From: Paraconiothyrium sp. Pb-2020
Taxonomy: Eukaryota; Ascomycota; Dothideomycetes; Pleosporales; Didymosphaeriaceae
DNA length: 64,000 nt
Direction of reading: 5' to 3'
Assembly (NCBI GenBank): GCA_022419385.1
Contig: JAJUBI010000001.1
Coordinates: 4,464,001-4,528,000, forward strand
The notes under the pieces were generated by a model. The model made no database searches. It saw only the letters and a list, made by a program, of their open reading frames with translations, and had not been told where the DNA came from. Below, piece by piece: positions 12,424-24,925 of this stretch; position 1 is the stretch's first letter, and the number at the start of each line of letters is the position of its first letter. The position numbers and the translations under genes were made by a program.

Positions 12424-12904
12424 ATCTCGGGCGACGAGTTCTTTATCATTATGAGTCCCCTTTTAGTACGACTGGTCCTTCTAGCATATATCTCTGGCCA
12501 CGGGCGCTCAGCTGGGGCTCGTTTGGGCGCATCAAATTGGCATTGGATTCTTCCTTGTATTCTGGTATCAACGAACATAATTTTGGAGAAGTTCTTGGCT
12601 CGACATGACACTGTATACAATACTACTTGCTTCTCTGTATACGAATAAGTTCTCTGTCTTCCACCTATTGCGAGGTCTGCATGTGGTAAGAGTGATGTTA
12701 TCCAAATAGTCAAAGATGTATCAAGCTCCGAAGAATGACTGAATGTATTCACGTAGTGCAACAACCTCAAATTGCCCAGTAGCTCACTCCATACAAATGC
12801 CTTGACCCCCAACAATGCACCGAAACATCTCGTTCGTCCAACGCCAGGAAATGCCCACATCAACGCTCCAGATACGCCGTCGCTAAAGGAACAAGTAGGA
12901 ATAC

Positions 12905-15253
12905 TTAAAATTCAACAGTCAGTCCCAGCCTCATGGTTTCTACCGATTTCCCCCCGACGCCCTTCAGCATCGCTAGCATCTGCAAATCCCGTACCTCCTC
13001 GTCGTCCATATCGACCAAGCAATTCACAATTGCATCGGCTTTCTTGGCACCCACACCCTTCAGCGCTTTGATCTGCGCAATATCCTTAGTGTTGATGATC
13101 TTGAGCAGACGAGTGGTACGAGGTGTCTGATCCTCGAGATTCGTGCGGTCAGACGCTCCGTCCCGATCGCGGAAAATTGGCAGCTTCTTAGTCATGGGTT
13201 TTGTTTTGCGTGCGGCCTTCTCGAACCTGACGCTTGAGTCTGAAGCGTACGACTCGTCGTGGTCCGAGGCATCAGGGGGTGCGAATTCATCGTCCGTTTC
13301 ATCGCCAGAAGCTAACTTCCTTTGCTTTAGGGGTAGATTTGCCAACCGACTCGACGCCTGAGGTGCTGCATATGTCATCGCGGTGCCAATCTTTTGTCGA
13401 CAACGGATGCTTTCTTCCAATTTGGCGATCTTTGTTTCTAGCCTGCTGTTGCCGGGGAAGTAAGGTAGAGCTAGCTGGAACATGCGAAGGGCGCTGACTT
13501 CTTCGCCACGTGTCAAGTGCTGCTTGCCCATGAGGAGAAATTGCAGTCCTGGTCCCGACTTGTCATCGTCCCGAGCTTCAACGCGCTGCTCTAAATCGTC
13601 CAATCGTCGCTGTAGCTCTGCGGATAGAGCTGGCGCAGAGACTGCGGCATCCTGTAATGCCTTCTCCGCAAGCTTCTCATCTATCCGCTGAGAGATCATC
13701 GCCTCGATAGATTCCTTGGTCATGGTGCTCTCGAAACCGCGAGCTCGTGACACGCTATCGGTCGATCGGTATGTCTTTGTTGGTCGACACGTAGAAGCAC
13801 TGGACTCTGCAGCTCGTTTATGGGTGTCTGATCGTCGGACAGTTTGGGTCTGGTTAGGCAAGTTAGATCCACGCATGCTAGGTTTGCGGGAATCTGAGTA
13901 CACGGAGAAAGCCTTGTTTGGCTTTTGTCCTTGCATCTTCTTCTCCACCTCCTGTATGTTCGCATTATGCGCCGCAGCCAATGGCCTGAGAGGTTGTCGC
14001 GCAATGGTAGCACCTCCAATGCTGCTTGTTGCAGCGAGAGGCTTTGTCATTGCTCGGTAAATAGGGTCGTTCTCGACTTCGGACACTTCGATCTTCTTCG
14101 TCCGGGAGGCAAAGTTGAGGGATGCGAGGGTATCCAGGTGGTATGCTCGTGTGGGCGCCAGGTTGAGTATCATCACTGTGAGACCGCTTTTCTGTCCTAA
14201 AGACAGAATTCGGGTCATCTTGGACTCGCGGTACGGTATCCGAGCTTGTTTCTTGTTGATAGCGTCGACGCATTGTGCTAGAACAAATAAGGACTTGTTG
14301 ATCGCGGAGCTCTCGACCAGTCGTTCCTTGTTGTTGTCTGTCCGTCTATTGTCTTCTGATCCCGCAAGATCTATGCAGGATGCTCGGCTAACTCGTATCG
14401 TATCTTCTGTGGTTTGAGTGATCTTGACGCAAAGGATAGCGTGCGATCGCGAGGAGTGGGCGTTGAGCTGAATTGGTCAAAAATTTCCCTTGCGATGCTG
14501 CGATGCATCTCTCACCTTGGTTGCAGAAGTAGATCTGTTGACATTGGCCTGGTCGTACAGTTGTTCGAACTCCTTCAACGTCGCGCAAGGCTTCTCAGTC
14601 AAGCCTACTACAACAGTTTTGCCCTTGGAACTATCCCTGATGGGCAGCCCAGAAGGTGTACGCTTCTCTGGAGGCTCGAACAGGTCGTAAACACGATCGC
14701 AGTAGATCTCAAAGTATTCCAAAGCAACTTGGACCTTTGTCGCACCTCCCGTATCCTTTTCCACCTTCTTACACCTTCGATAGATGGCGCTCAGTAGCCT
14801 GGGGATAACACCTCTTTCCGCCAGTGTCTTTCCGCCTCGCATTGTGTGCGTCTTGCCAGTGCCAGTACATCCGTGCGCGAATATCGACAGGTCGCTTCAC
14901 TTCGTGTCAATCAAACGCACGTTAGCTGCAATTGCGTCGAGCTTACAAGCCATTGAAGAGGTGCTTCACGGTAGGAGATACTAGTGCGAAGATTAGTATC
15001 TGCCTGGTACATGAGTTCTTGCACGCGACCTACTCTCCGAATCGAACAATTCCTGCTGCGTCGCTTCCTGCTCATAAACCGATGAGAATTGGAAGCTGAA
15101 CGATTCACTGTCGGTTTTCGGATTCGGTAAGCGAACGATGGTCGGGCGGTCTTTGGTAATTTCGTCTGTAGTAGATTCGGCAGTGACAATGGTGTCTTTG
15201 TCGAGCTCGTGTCTGAGCAACGGCCGGATGCGCGCGACGACTCGTACACTCAT
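12905..15253 (-). CDS. kinesin-10/KIF22-like motor with C-terminal HhH
   Basis: Four exons read right to left: 15253-15034, 14980-14947 (only 34 nt), 14894-14516 and 14467-12905, joining in frame to 731 residues. The N-terminal kinesin motor shows the opening VRVVARIRPLL, the P-loop GCTGTGKTHTM (about residues 93-103), switch I as NAHSSRSH (213-220) and switch II as DLAGSE (244-249). The motor is followed by an LNFASRTKKIEV neck-like segment, a charged and probably coiled middle, and a C-terminal helix-hairpin-helix pair (about 675-731: LKGVGAKKADAIV and LKGVGGKSVETM). A motor plus a C-terminal HhH is the layout of KIF22/Kid, a chromosome-arm motor that binds DNA. A role in chromosome movement is inferred. 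Confidence 0.9.
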
Positions 15254-16397
15254 CGCGAAGACTAAGAGTAGGTATATAGAGGAAGAAAAACTACGAACAA
15301 TGGTCTAAGTCCACAGACAGAAGATGGCGTGGCTACGCTGACGTCGAGCTTTGAACGCCTGGATGACCCTGGTGTGGGTCCGCGTTGATTTGTTCGTCGA
15401 CTCTCGCGTTGCCCGGAGCAACAGGTCACCTGGGCACCTGCACTAACAGCCCCACGTGATTTTGCATGTCCATGGCTCCAACAAGCCTTGGAGGCTCCAG
15501 TTACAATGTTTATTGACGCCAGAGCCTAGACTTGCACTCGCTCCGCATGCATTCCCTTATGAGAAACTTTAATAGTCACGTTTCTGTTGTGGCCTGTTTC
15601 GACCTGCATCAGTCCACGTCCAGGAAGATAGACTGTCGTAATAGGGCTCACAGAAGCAAAACGATGCAGAGCTCGCATCAACTAAGGTAACTGTGCTGGA
15701 ACTATCTAACAAATCGTGCAACCTCGTCTGATCATCGACGTCCTCATTGCCGGTCGCGGTCACGCAGAACATAACGAGCAGGGCGACGAGCTTCTGCGAA
15801 CGCGTTCGCCTGCGGCGCTACCAGCCATCGGGAAAGAGGCAAGTCCGGATCTTCGAAGGCTGCGACCAAGACCTATTCCTGGCATCGACGTGTAGATAGT
15901 CGAGATGAAGACGTCTGGGCGTGCCGCCCATGATGCCTGCTCCACATTGGCTCCATGCGCCTGATTGGACCAGAAGGCTTCTGTACCTGAAACACATGCG
16001 CTTCCCATCGAACGGCCACCACCACTCGACCACTCATCTACGCTGAAATCCAGTACAACGTGGAAAATGGAGACTTTGGCGACAATGTCGGTCCAGTATC
16101 GCTGTGCCCTTGTGCTAATGTCAAACAGCTAACGGAGCTTCAAAACCAGACGGCAGTCCAACGTGATCTGTCTGTCTCGTAGTCTCGCGTCCAGGACGCG
16201 TTTGACATAGTCGCGACTTTTTTGTCTCTCCTTCAGCACTTCATGCATTCGTCGATCAGTCCTCTTTCTTAATTGTGTGCTTCCCAAAACCTCTGATATT
16301 CCCTCGTTTCTTCTGGCTCCTCCCAAGCGCGCGGCTTCTCCGGCAGCCTCCATCTTCTTGCGATCTTCACTTCTCTAATCTAGCTCATCTTTACAGG
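15254..16397. other. divergent promoter interval
   Basis: 1.1 kb between the kinesin start and the start of the Ser/Thr-rich secreted protein. Small minus-strand frames (15760-16033 in two frames, 16129-16353) show no family resemblance. The last 100 bases are pyrimidine-rich, as expected for a fungal promoter or 5' UTR. Confidence 0.4.
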
Positions 16398-17920
16398 ATG
16401 AATACGTCTTTTGCAATATGGCTGCTGGCAGCATACCTTACTGTCGTAATAGCTGGACCGTTACCGCATTTGCGACCACAGATCCCGTGAGTGTGTCGAA
16501 CCCACCCAAAGACTTGATGCCTGATTCGCATAGGACTCTACAGTACCTCAATACCTCATCGACTTTGACTTATACTTCTTCGAATATCTCTAGCAGTACC
16601 CTTTATCTCACATCAACATCAACGCCTGTGCGATCTCAGAGTGTGGAAGCCAACACTGCAGTTGTGGTCGAGCCGATTGACCGCACTGTCTTCATCCGCA
16701 CCGAACCTGCCATCACTTTCGTGGATCCTAAAGGAGACCCCTTAGTCACGCAGCCTGAGGAGACGGTCCTTTCGACTTCTTACATCACGAAGCCATCGTC
16801 GGCAAGTACACGGAATGTCAATGTGTCGCCCAGAGCTTCAAGTGTGACAGCTCTGGTAACATCTACGAGCACCCGCGACCTGGATTTCCCAGCGGAGTCT
16901 AGTCCGCGGACTACTCCAGAGCCACACATGCACTTGTCTGGCAATGCTACTGCAAGCGATGCTACATCTCAAGGGCCGATGTTTACTTATGAACCAGAAG
17001 ACATAACCGCTACTGGAGATGCTTCACGACCAACGATCACGATCACCATTTCCAGCTTCACTACGCTCACTAAAGGCTCGAACAGTACCGTTCCACAGAC
17101 ATTAAAATCATCTGCCGTGGAGAGTACAAGTGTGGTTCCCGTATCGACATCACTTCAAAGCACAATCGCTCCCTCATCCATTTCCGAAAACCAATCAATA
17201 ATATCGACTGGGGTGCAGTCGCCCTCATCAGCTGGACGTACTATCTTCGTGACCAGCACCGAATACACGACCCTGTATCCTTCTTCGATATCATCACAAG
17301 CAGCGCCCCTACCATCCTCTCAGTCACCCTCGTCTGCAGCAGCGTCCGAGTCAGCGATCCCGATCCTCACTCGCCCATCTCCACAATCGTCAATGGTATC
17401 CGCCACATCTGGGACACCAAGCTCCTCGATACTACCTGGACTGCCCACAAGCTCGCTCTCGCCGCCGCCTGTCATAGTGATCACTCCATCAGCGGCAGAA
17501 ACATCTGAGCGGGCAGCGTCAAGCGCAACAGAAACTCCACCGCCACCCCAGACATTACCATCAAGCTCCCAGACTGTCGACGAACCTAGTAGCGGTGGCT
17601 TCGCGTACCCAACACAACAACCAGTCGCAAGCTCCGATGCAGTCTCGATCTCGCCTTCAGCGCCCCCGTCCTCGAGTGAAGAAGCATCTTCAACTTCCAT
17701 ATCTTCCAGTGGGTTCACCACTCCTCTTGTAGATCCCAGTACATCGACATCGCCTCCTTCATCATCGGCAGAACCCTCACCAGTGCAATCGGCAACATCC
17801 AGTGGACCCTTGGTCGTTGTACCGATCGACACAAGTCAGATCTTCACGGTGACAGAGACTCTCACTATGACAACGACAGAGAAGGAGACGGTGACGGTGA
17901 CTGCCACTGTGACGGCTTAG
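16398..17920 (+). CDS. secreted Ser/Thr-rich mucin-like protein
   Basis: Two exons, 16398-16486 and 16534-17920, with a 47-nt GTGAGT...CATAG intron, giving 491 residues. The start at 16398 is preferred over one at 16418 because it supplies a signal peptide: a short polar start, then the hydrophobic core FAIWLLAAYLTVVIAG; the intron then joins this to the Ser/Thr-rich frame. The mature part is dominated by Ser, Thr, Pro and Ala, with short blocks such as TVFVTSTEYTTLYPS-like repeats and a C-terminal run of TVT/ETV units. This is typical of heavily O-glycosylated fungal wall or surface proteins. No hydrophobic GPI-anchor tail is seen, so it is probably secreted or wall-bound by other means. Confidence 0.8.
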
Positions 17921-18206
17921 CAGGAAGCAAAGAGAGTGGGGGGCACGATGATTTGTAACTTAATTGGCTTTGATACCCATAATTGCGGAAGACAGTTGAT
18001 GTATATAATGCTTAGTCGCTGGACAGCACTTCGGAACGAAAGTTAGCATTGAGTGACTGCTTCGATAAACTTTCTGTAAACGCCTGCTATAATGTACACA
18101 ATTCCAGATCTCCAAAAAAACTGCAGAGGAGCCTAGAGGACACCAGAACATCACAGGTCGGAGGTATTCTCTCATGCCTGACGGTCGCCACCGACCTCAT
18201 GAAAAT

Positions 18207-21138
18207 TTACTCGGCCTTTGCCGCGGCAAGCTTCAGCACCTCCCCCACCCCTTTCCTGAAATTCTTCGGATCTTTCCTAACACTCTGCCATATCTCGCCA
18301 TGCCGAGGCTCGCTCCCAATGCAACGCTCAATTACATCTGCCTTCTTCTCGTCGGTTCCATGCTGCTCTAAAAACTTGTAATACCAAACCCAACCATCGC
18401 CAAAGTCCGGGTCCAGCACAACCGCCTTCGTGAACCACGTTGCGGCCTTATCCAGACGGCGTTCAGCCCAGAAGATACGAGCCACGACGATGAAAAGCTG
18501 AGGGTCCTTCTCTACTTTCTTGATAGCCTCTAGGGCTCGCGGTTTGCGCTGGGTGCGTGATTCCAGGTGCATGATCTTCTCAGCCCACAGGAGACCGGAT
18601 GTTGGGCACTCCTGAAGGGCAGCGGCCATGATTTTCTGGGCAGCGGGTATATTGTTTTGGCGGCGCTCAAGACGTACAGCTTCGACAAGAAGAGTGTCGG
18701 TCTTAGGGTTCTGTTGGCGACCGCGGTCAAGGGTGGAACGTGCTTTTACGGTGGCACCTTGCTTTTCCTGTATGCGGGAAAGAAGAATATAGAGTGTTGG
18801 CGACTTGGGCGCGGCGCGGGTGCCAATTGAGTAAGCTTCTTGGGCTTCCTTTAGTTTGGACAGGGATTCGTAAATCTGGCCTTTGATAGCATGGAGTTTC
18901 CATGACCCCGGCCACGTTTGTAATCCTTGGTTGCAGATATCTAGAGCATCCTCGTAAGCACCGAGCTGGCGCTCTAATACTGCAGCTTTCATAAAGATGC
19001 GGTCCGTGGCAGCCGTCTGCCGAGCGATCTGAAGGAAGATGCGGGCCTGTTCGTAGTTCTCGTCGTCGACTTCGAAATCAACGGCACGGGTATAGAGGTT
19101 TTCGTTGCCGGGAAGTTGTTCGAAACTCCGTCCAAGCACGTTCCTAGCACCCTCACCATCGCCAGATGCATACATCTCTCGTGCATACAGCAGCCACAAT
19201 GACTCGGAGCTCGGGCAGGCATTGACTGCACGCTCAAGAATCTGTAGCAAAGCTTCTGTAGAGCCGTGATGCTTTTCCAAATCAGCAGATGCATGCCAGA
19301 CAGTGGTGCTAGTTGGAAACTTGGACACAGCATTGGCAAGAATGGCCCTTGCAGTTTCGTATCGTCCTCGAGCTTGTGTACTCTTCGCGTCCTCCAGCCA
19401 GACGTCCCTTCGATCATCGTCTTCATCGAGTTTCCATCCAATGGTAGCCTTGATGATAGCACCAGCCGTTACGATGTCACCCTCTTCTTCGCATATCTCA
19501 GCTTGCGTTATCCAATCTTCTCTACTCGGCATAGCGTTCTCCTTGATGAGTGCCTTGAGTGCTCGCTCCATGATCTTGTCGCATAGATTGACCTTGCCAA
19601 GCTCTTCCTGTAGACGACATGCATGTACCCAAATAGCCCAACTCGTAGGTATAGCTTTACGGGCTGCGTTTAGAATCTGTTGAGCCTCTTCTGGTCCGCT
19701 CACACGTGCGTAAGAAACCCATAATTCTTCCGACAGCTTGACCGTGTCCGTAGCTTTGGCAAAGAGGAGCTTGACACTCTCGATGTCTTCAGTGTCGTTA
19801 ATAAGGATCTTCCATAGCTCCACAGACTGTGGATTGTGATCCAAAGCTTGCCTAGTGACCTTTTTACGTGCAGCCGGCGTCTGTTCAAGGTCGATTGCGG
19901 CTATCCACAGCTTGATGGCTTTGGGGTTTTGTTTGATGCCCGAAGCAGCTATGATTTTCGCATTGTGTACATTCTCCTTATTCAGGCGAATGGCTTCTTC
20001 CCACACGACAATAGACTTCGGACACATGTCACATCCCTTCTGTATAATCTTTTTGGCCGTGTGAATCTTGCCGGCGACCTCTTCCAAACGAGCGAGAGCA
20101 ACATAGCCAGGTCCATTGTGTACGTTCGTCTTGACGGCAGACTCCAGAAGGACACGCGCGCGATTAATGTCTTCCACTGGCACATCTTCTCCCATAGCCT
20201 GCTTCTTGTCCAAGGCTGTGATGTAGCCGCGCGGATCCACCGATGTCGCCGTTCCAGACGTAGTCGCAGTTGTGCCTGCTCCATTCGAGCCTGAATGTGC
20301 TGCCGAGTCGAGTCGCACCTGAAGGGCGGACTTCTGTGCAGCACCAATGGAGGCAAAGTTGGTAATTGTGCCTCCATCGTCATCTGCCGATATGGATGTC
20401 TGGAGCTCGCCACCGGAATGCGCAGCCTGGATGACGCTGTCGGGTACTGCATACGACCGCGCATTCGCCATGCGCGCCTCTCGCGCACGCTTTGCTTTGC
20501 CTGTCATATCTCCAACTTCGGGCAGCGCCGCCCATTCTTCCTCTGATACGTTTCCAAGCGCTCGTTTCAGGTCGGCGAACTGTAATTGAATCTTCGGATT
20601 GTTTTTCTCGTAGTCATCGCGTTCTTTCTTTTCGCGGGCTTCCCTAGACGTCGGACAACGGTCGGTATCTGTTCGTCCCAAGAAAAACGATGAACATGTG
20701 AACGGACTATATTCAAAGGGAACGGGGAGAGGGTGGGGGAACTAGGAAATGGGGGGGTACTAACCTTCGTACGCGCCGCCGCTTGTCCATTTTCTCATCT
20801 ACATCTTGATATATGCGGTCTGCTTCGTCGTCGTCCTTGTCGTAGTTCATGCCACTAGAAAAGAGCCCAACCTCGTTATCGGGATCCTGAAAGCGCTCTT
20901 CGTCTTCGTCTTCCTCAGGCTTCTTCTCAACCACGCCGTAAGCCGATGGAGCAGCCTGGCCCAATGAAGCTGCGCGCTTCGCAAGCATTTCCTTCATTTG
21001 TTCTTCGGAAGGCCCCTCGCGCGCGGGACCAAGATCACTGCGCGTCGTGAAGCCCGTTGCGCCACGCCCAAGGCCTGCGACATAGTTCTCGGGCGCGGGC
21101 ATCGACAGAAAATCCCGTCGGCCGCTCATTGTGGGCAA
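18207..21138 (-). CDS. prp1: pre-mRNA splicing factor Prp1/Prp6 (U4/U6.U5 tri-snRNP)
   Basis: Two exons: 21138 (or 21129) to 20765, and 20643-18207, joined through a 121-nt intron whose ends restore the block RREAREKKERDDYEK in frame; 936 residues from the first ATG, 933 from the second. The N-terminus has the family block MPAPENYVAGLGRGATGFTT followed by RSDLGPAR, which in human PRPF6 and yeast Prp6 starts the PRP1_N domain. The rest is a long array of HAT/TPR-like helical repeats with regularly spaced Trp/Leu/Ala (e.g. ARVLLESAVKTNVHNGPGYV, ATWFTKAVVLDPDFGDGWVW). The protein bridges U4/U6 and U5 snRNPs in the nucleus. The second ATG (MSGRRDFL) gives a start nearer to relatives and is about as likely. 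Confidence 0.95.
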
Positions 21139-21274
21139 CCGTCTTGTGGTGTGGGCTCAGTAGGTAGGAAGTCTTGTGTTCAATATTACAATGTCGGAGT
21201 CATGGGGAACCTGTTGTTGCGAGTGGCATGAAGTCGGCGCAGAAAGTCGTAAGCTACCAGCTCGATCAACGTAG

Positions 21275-21475
21275 TCACGTGCTCAGAGGTGGTCCGGGCC
21301 GCACTAGTGTCAACCACTCCTTACATATTATGAAATGGTGCATCTTATCCGAGGCTAAACATTCATACAAGAACATCTGATTGTCTTCGGCAAGTTCATC
21401 TAGGAAACTGTCTGTAGGGAAGTAGAGCTCGAGTTCCGCAGGTGTGTATGACGTGCGCTGGGGATCATGGCTCAT
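21275..21475 (-). CDS. possible small ORF, 66 residues
   Basis: An ATG-started frame with a protein-like first half (TPAELELYFPTDSFLDELAE: acidic and amphipathic) but a nondescript end. It lies 137 bp upstream of the Prp1 start on the same strand and could equally be 5' UTR sequence. No family is recognised. It is kept only as a candidate. Confidence 0.2.
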   Translation of the reverse strand: MSHDPQRTSYTPAELELYFPTDSFLDELAEDNQMFLYECLASDKMHHFIICKEWLTLVRPGPPLST

Positions 21476-21667
21476 TAATCAAGACGTAGTTGGTCTAACC
21501 GCAGAACGCCTTCTACAGGTTACTCCCGCTATTTCGCTAATCATAAGCCTGTATATGTTCATCCACATCGCACGACCACCAATTCAGATTCCTAGTCCCT
21601 AACACTAGCCGGGATACGAAGCCTTATATGCCAGACTACCACGGACACGTTCAAACAGCACATGACC

Positions 21668-22463
21668 TTATGCCGTTCCCGCCGAAACCGGTGCTTTCCC
21701 ATTTGTCGCTACCCTTGTATTCGCCACAGGCTGGGGTATTCGAGGTACCGGTGGTACTCCAGGAGATGTTGGTACACTTCGAGAAGGCTGCTCTGTTGTT
21801 TTCAAATCCTTTATACTGTCGATGGTTAGCAAGATCGCGTTTGTACTGGGGCAAGAAATCTTACCTTTTGGCTTTCCGTATCTTCCCAAACCACTTCTTC
21901 AGTCCTCTCTTCTTTCCTGCGTCGTCTTCGTCCGATCTGACCACACTGCTCCGCTGACTAACAGGACTCACCGGGCTCTGCTCGAACCCGTTCCCATTGA
22001 GGCTCAACTCTGTCTCGGTGTCTTCCTCATCATAGTCATCAACAAGCGGCGGTGCCCACCTCTCCACATCACCATTGACTACCACAAACCACCCTACCTT
22101 CGCCCCGGGCGCGACCTTGTCACGCAGCTCCACGAGCGCACTCCATGTGTCGCTCTGCACGCCCACACCGCGCACCTCGTCAATGTCTACGCCTAGCTTT
22201 ATCTCCGTGACCTGGTCGCATACGTACGCGTACGGCTGGTCTTTCGTGTGTTCATCATCGGGATCATACTGCTCGATGAAGCGTAGAGAGGGCAAATGCG
22301 CAAGTTGGTCTGGAAACTGCTTGTGAAAGTTCTGAGTAAGTTGCGCCGTGGTCGCAGGGGCCATGAGCCATTCGGCGGCGCAGTCTTCGAGGTTTTCGAG
22401 GATAATGTGGATGCGAATGGCAACGCGGGGCCAGCGGAAGCCATGGACGAGCCAGGTGGGCAT
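21668..22463 (-). CDS. flbE: developmental regulator FlbE-like
   Basis: Two exons, 22463-21865 and 21815-21668, 248 residues in frame. The start at 22463 gives the family opening MPTWLVHGFRWPRVAIRIHI; an upstream in-frame ATG at 22514 would add 17 nondescript residues. Further family-like blocks are AAEWLMAPATT, FIEQYDPDDE, VDEVRG-like IDEVRGVG and GAKVGWFVVVNGDVERWAPP. Reading exon 1 straight through stops after KKWFGKIRKAKR, but that stop lies inside a perfect GTAAGA donor; splicing a 49-nt intron adds a Ser/Pro-rich tail of about 48 residues. In Aspergillus, FlbE acts with FlbB at the hyphal tip to start conidiation; that role is transferred by resemblance. It is divergent from the CIR_N gene. 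Confidence 0.78.
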
Positions 22464-23133
22464 TGCAATGTGGCGGACACTACGCTTACGTATGGGAGGA
22501 GGTATCGGAGGCACTCTTTCGAGATAAGCGGCGGTCCAGCAGGCCCGCGACGTGAGGTTCAGCTTGACAGAGGCCGTATATTGCTTCTGCGTGGGCGGTC
22601 GATGTGAGCCGAGGGGCTTTTCAGGCTTGGTTTCTGCGTGTGAAACGCTTTTTCAGCAAATCTTTGCGCGGAAGTCGTACATGGTCGCTATGCGCCGGAT
22701 GCCCACGTGGGTGAGGTGTGACGATTGGAGCCCAGGGTTTCGAATATCTTCGTTCCGGCACGTCCCCGCAGCCGTGGTAGCTGAGGTGATGTGATACGCA
22801 GTCGATACGGGAGGTCACCGCCCAACAAGCTCAAACGAAGGCCGGCGAACTATGGCAGGACCGGTATGGCTACCTGAGCGGCGCACGCGACAACGCACAC
22901 TTACAGTGGGCGTGGCTGGACCGTGACGGTGCATTGAGCTCGAAAGCTTGAATGGGGAGCTTTGTTCGTGGAACGGTCCGATAGTGCGTCGCGCCAATGC
23001 GAGATGCCTGCTACCTCGCTGCCTTCACTGCGGGGAAGCTCATCAACGGTCATATGCCTCCGCTATCATAACCCGCGATGGGATAGCACTCGCCGCTCGA
23101 GCCGTGCCCTGCTGCTTGCCAACAATCTTCAAG

Positions 23134-24289
23134 ATGCCTCTGTAAGCGGCCGCTTACTCTTACTGGACTTCATCGCTGACAACTACCCAGCCACCTGCTT
23201 GGCAAGAAGTCCTGGAATGTCTACAATGCCGACAATATCGCTCGCGTAAAGTCTGATGAAGCTGCCGCCGCTGCTCGCGAAGCTTCCGAAGAACAGCGCA
23301 TCCAAGAAATCGATGCCGCGCAACGAGCTGCCATTCTTCGAGGCCAGACACCACCACCGCTACCGGACAAGGAGAGACCGCACACAGATGAGACAAGAAA
23401 GTCTGCACGCAGGGACGGACACGAAAAGAAGAGAAGGAAGTTGGCCGGTGAAGATGACACCGACCGAGACATCCGTCTTGCAAGTTCTATCAGAGGTGGT
23501 GGCAGCGATGGAGCCGAAGATTCTGGTGCCCATCTGGTGAAGCTGAGGAAACCCACCAGCGATGCTCCACTAGTTGACCATGCCGGCAATATTAATCTGT
23601 TTCCTGTCGACGTGAAGGAGCAAATGAAGCGTGCGAAGAACGAGGAAGCCGAAAGGGAAAAGCGGAACAAGGAGCGAGCGTTAGAGGACCAGTACAGAAT
23701 GCGTTTCTCAAACGCAGCCGGTCGGAGAGGCTTGGAACAAGAACCCTGGTATGCTTCGAGAAGCAGCAATGGTTCTCCCGCTGGCGTGTCTGAAGAGAAG
23801 GCAATCCCGTTCCCAACCCTGGAAAATAAGAATGTATGGGGCAATGAGGATCCCCTACGAAAGGAGAGGGAGCATGCACGGAGAGCTTCCAACGATCCTT
23901 TTGCCTTGATGCAACAGGCTCAAGTTCAGCTTAAGAAATCGAAAGATGACAGGAAGAAATGGGCAGCGGAGCGAGATCGCGAGTTGATGGAGTTGAGAGC
24001 GGCACAGGAAAGGTCTTCACGACGGGAGAAGCATGGAAAGAGAAAGAAGCGTGTGGATGATGACCATGATGACCGTACGGATCGTGACGCTCACGACAAA
24101 GGACGGTCTTTATCACATAGTCACCGACATCGGAGTCGCAGTCGTAGCTGTGAGCGAAGACGTGAGCATTCAGCGACGCACCGACGTCGTGAGCCTAAGC
24201 GAAGTCGTAGCGGTGATGAGGGTAGAGGACACCGTGATCACACAAACGACACAGACCATCATCGACGTGGTGTAGTGAAAAACTTCTGA
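23134..24289 (+). CDS. CIR_N / LENG1-like nuclear protein
   Basis: Two exons: a coding first exon of only 8 nt (23134-23141, ATGCCTCT) and 23191-24289, joined by a 49-nt GTAAGC...CCAG intron to give 368 residues. Splicing produces the family start MPLHLLGKKSWNVYNADNIA followed by RVKSDEAAA, the CIR N-terminal (CIR_N) motif shared with LENG1 and some splicing-associated factors. The remainder is highly charged: acidic and basic alternation at 90-270, then a C-terminal Arg/Ser/His-rich tail with RS dipeptides (about 305-350), typical of nuclear speckle or splicing proteins. A splicing-related role is likely but not shown. Without the tiny exon the motif has no start codon. Confidence 0.82.
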
Positions 24290-24925
24290 TCGAGAGATAG
24301 ATAGGCCAGTAGGTAGGCGAGACTCAAAACATTGATCAAAAAGGCAGCCAGCCACGTCAGGTTTGCGAATCACGCGTGCCCAGTCATCATCTTTTATATT
24401 GATGCTCCAGCACCTCGATCCATGCAGGTCATCACGACGCAGTCCATTTGACACCTCTCTCAGGATTATCCACTTGACCGGGGTTTGTGCAGTGCTCTGC
24501 ACTTTGTATGTCCTCTCATCTTTCAGGCGTAGCTGACGGACATTCTCTTGGTTGCACCCAGTAGAAGTTCGCTGACTCCCATGACCTTCCCCTTACAGGT
24601 GTAGCACCTCCAAAATACTAGTTACGAGGCAACCTCTTCCACGCATCGATGCGGTAGTAGTGGTGGTGGTGATGGTGGTGGCTAGCGCACTTCAAGTTGC
24701 CCTAGCTTCCACGAATGTCGTGCGTCATCCGCTGAAGCCTCCGCAGCCCCACCGAGGGGCATCTGGATGCTTTGCCCGATGTATACGGCGAAAGACCGGC
24801 GAAATCAAGCCTGGGTAACGCTTCAACGAACCTGTACCTCAGTTGCAAGCTTCAATCCCTCATCACCCTCACTGCTACATAATCGTTTCTTTCTCTGTGT
24901 ACTGTCAATAAATCTACTATCTGTT
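24290..24925. other. intergenic, with GGT-rich patch
   Basis: No gene seen. A short purine-rich run of GGT/GTG units lies at about 24651-24683. The right part probably holds the promoter of the hydrolase gene. Confidence 0.4.

Noticed and set aside
15760..16353. Small minus-strand frames upstream of the Ser/Thr-rich gene
   Set aside because: Overlapping registers without family resemblance, lying in the probable divergent promoter and 5' UTR.
17320..17832. Minus-strand frame of 170 codons opposite the Ser/Thr-rich gene
   Set aside because: A Ser/Thr-rich sequence automatically yields a long Asp/Glu/Gly/Val-rich antisense frame; no domain.
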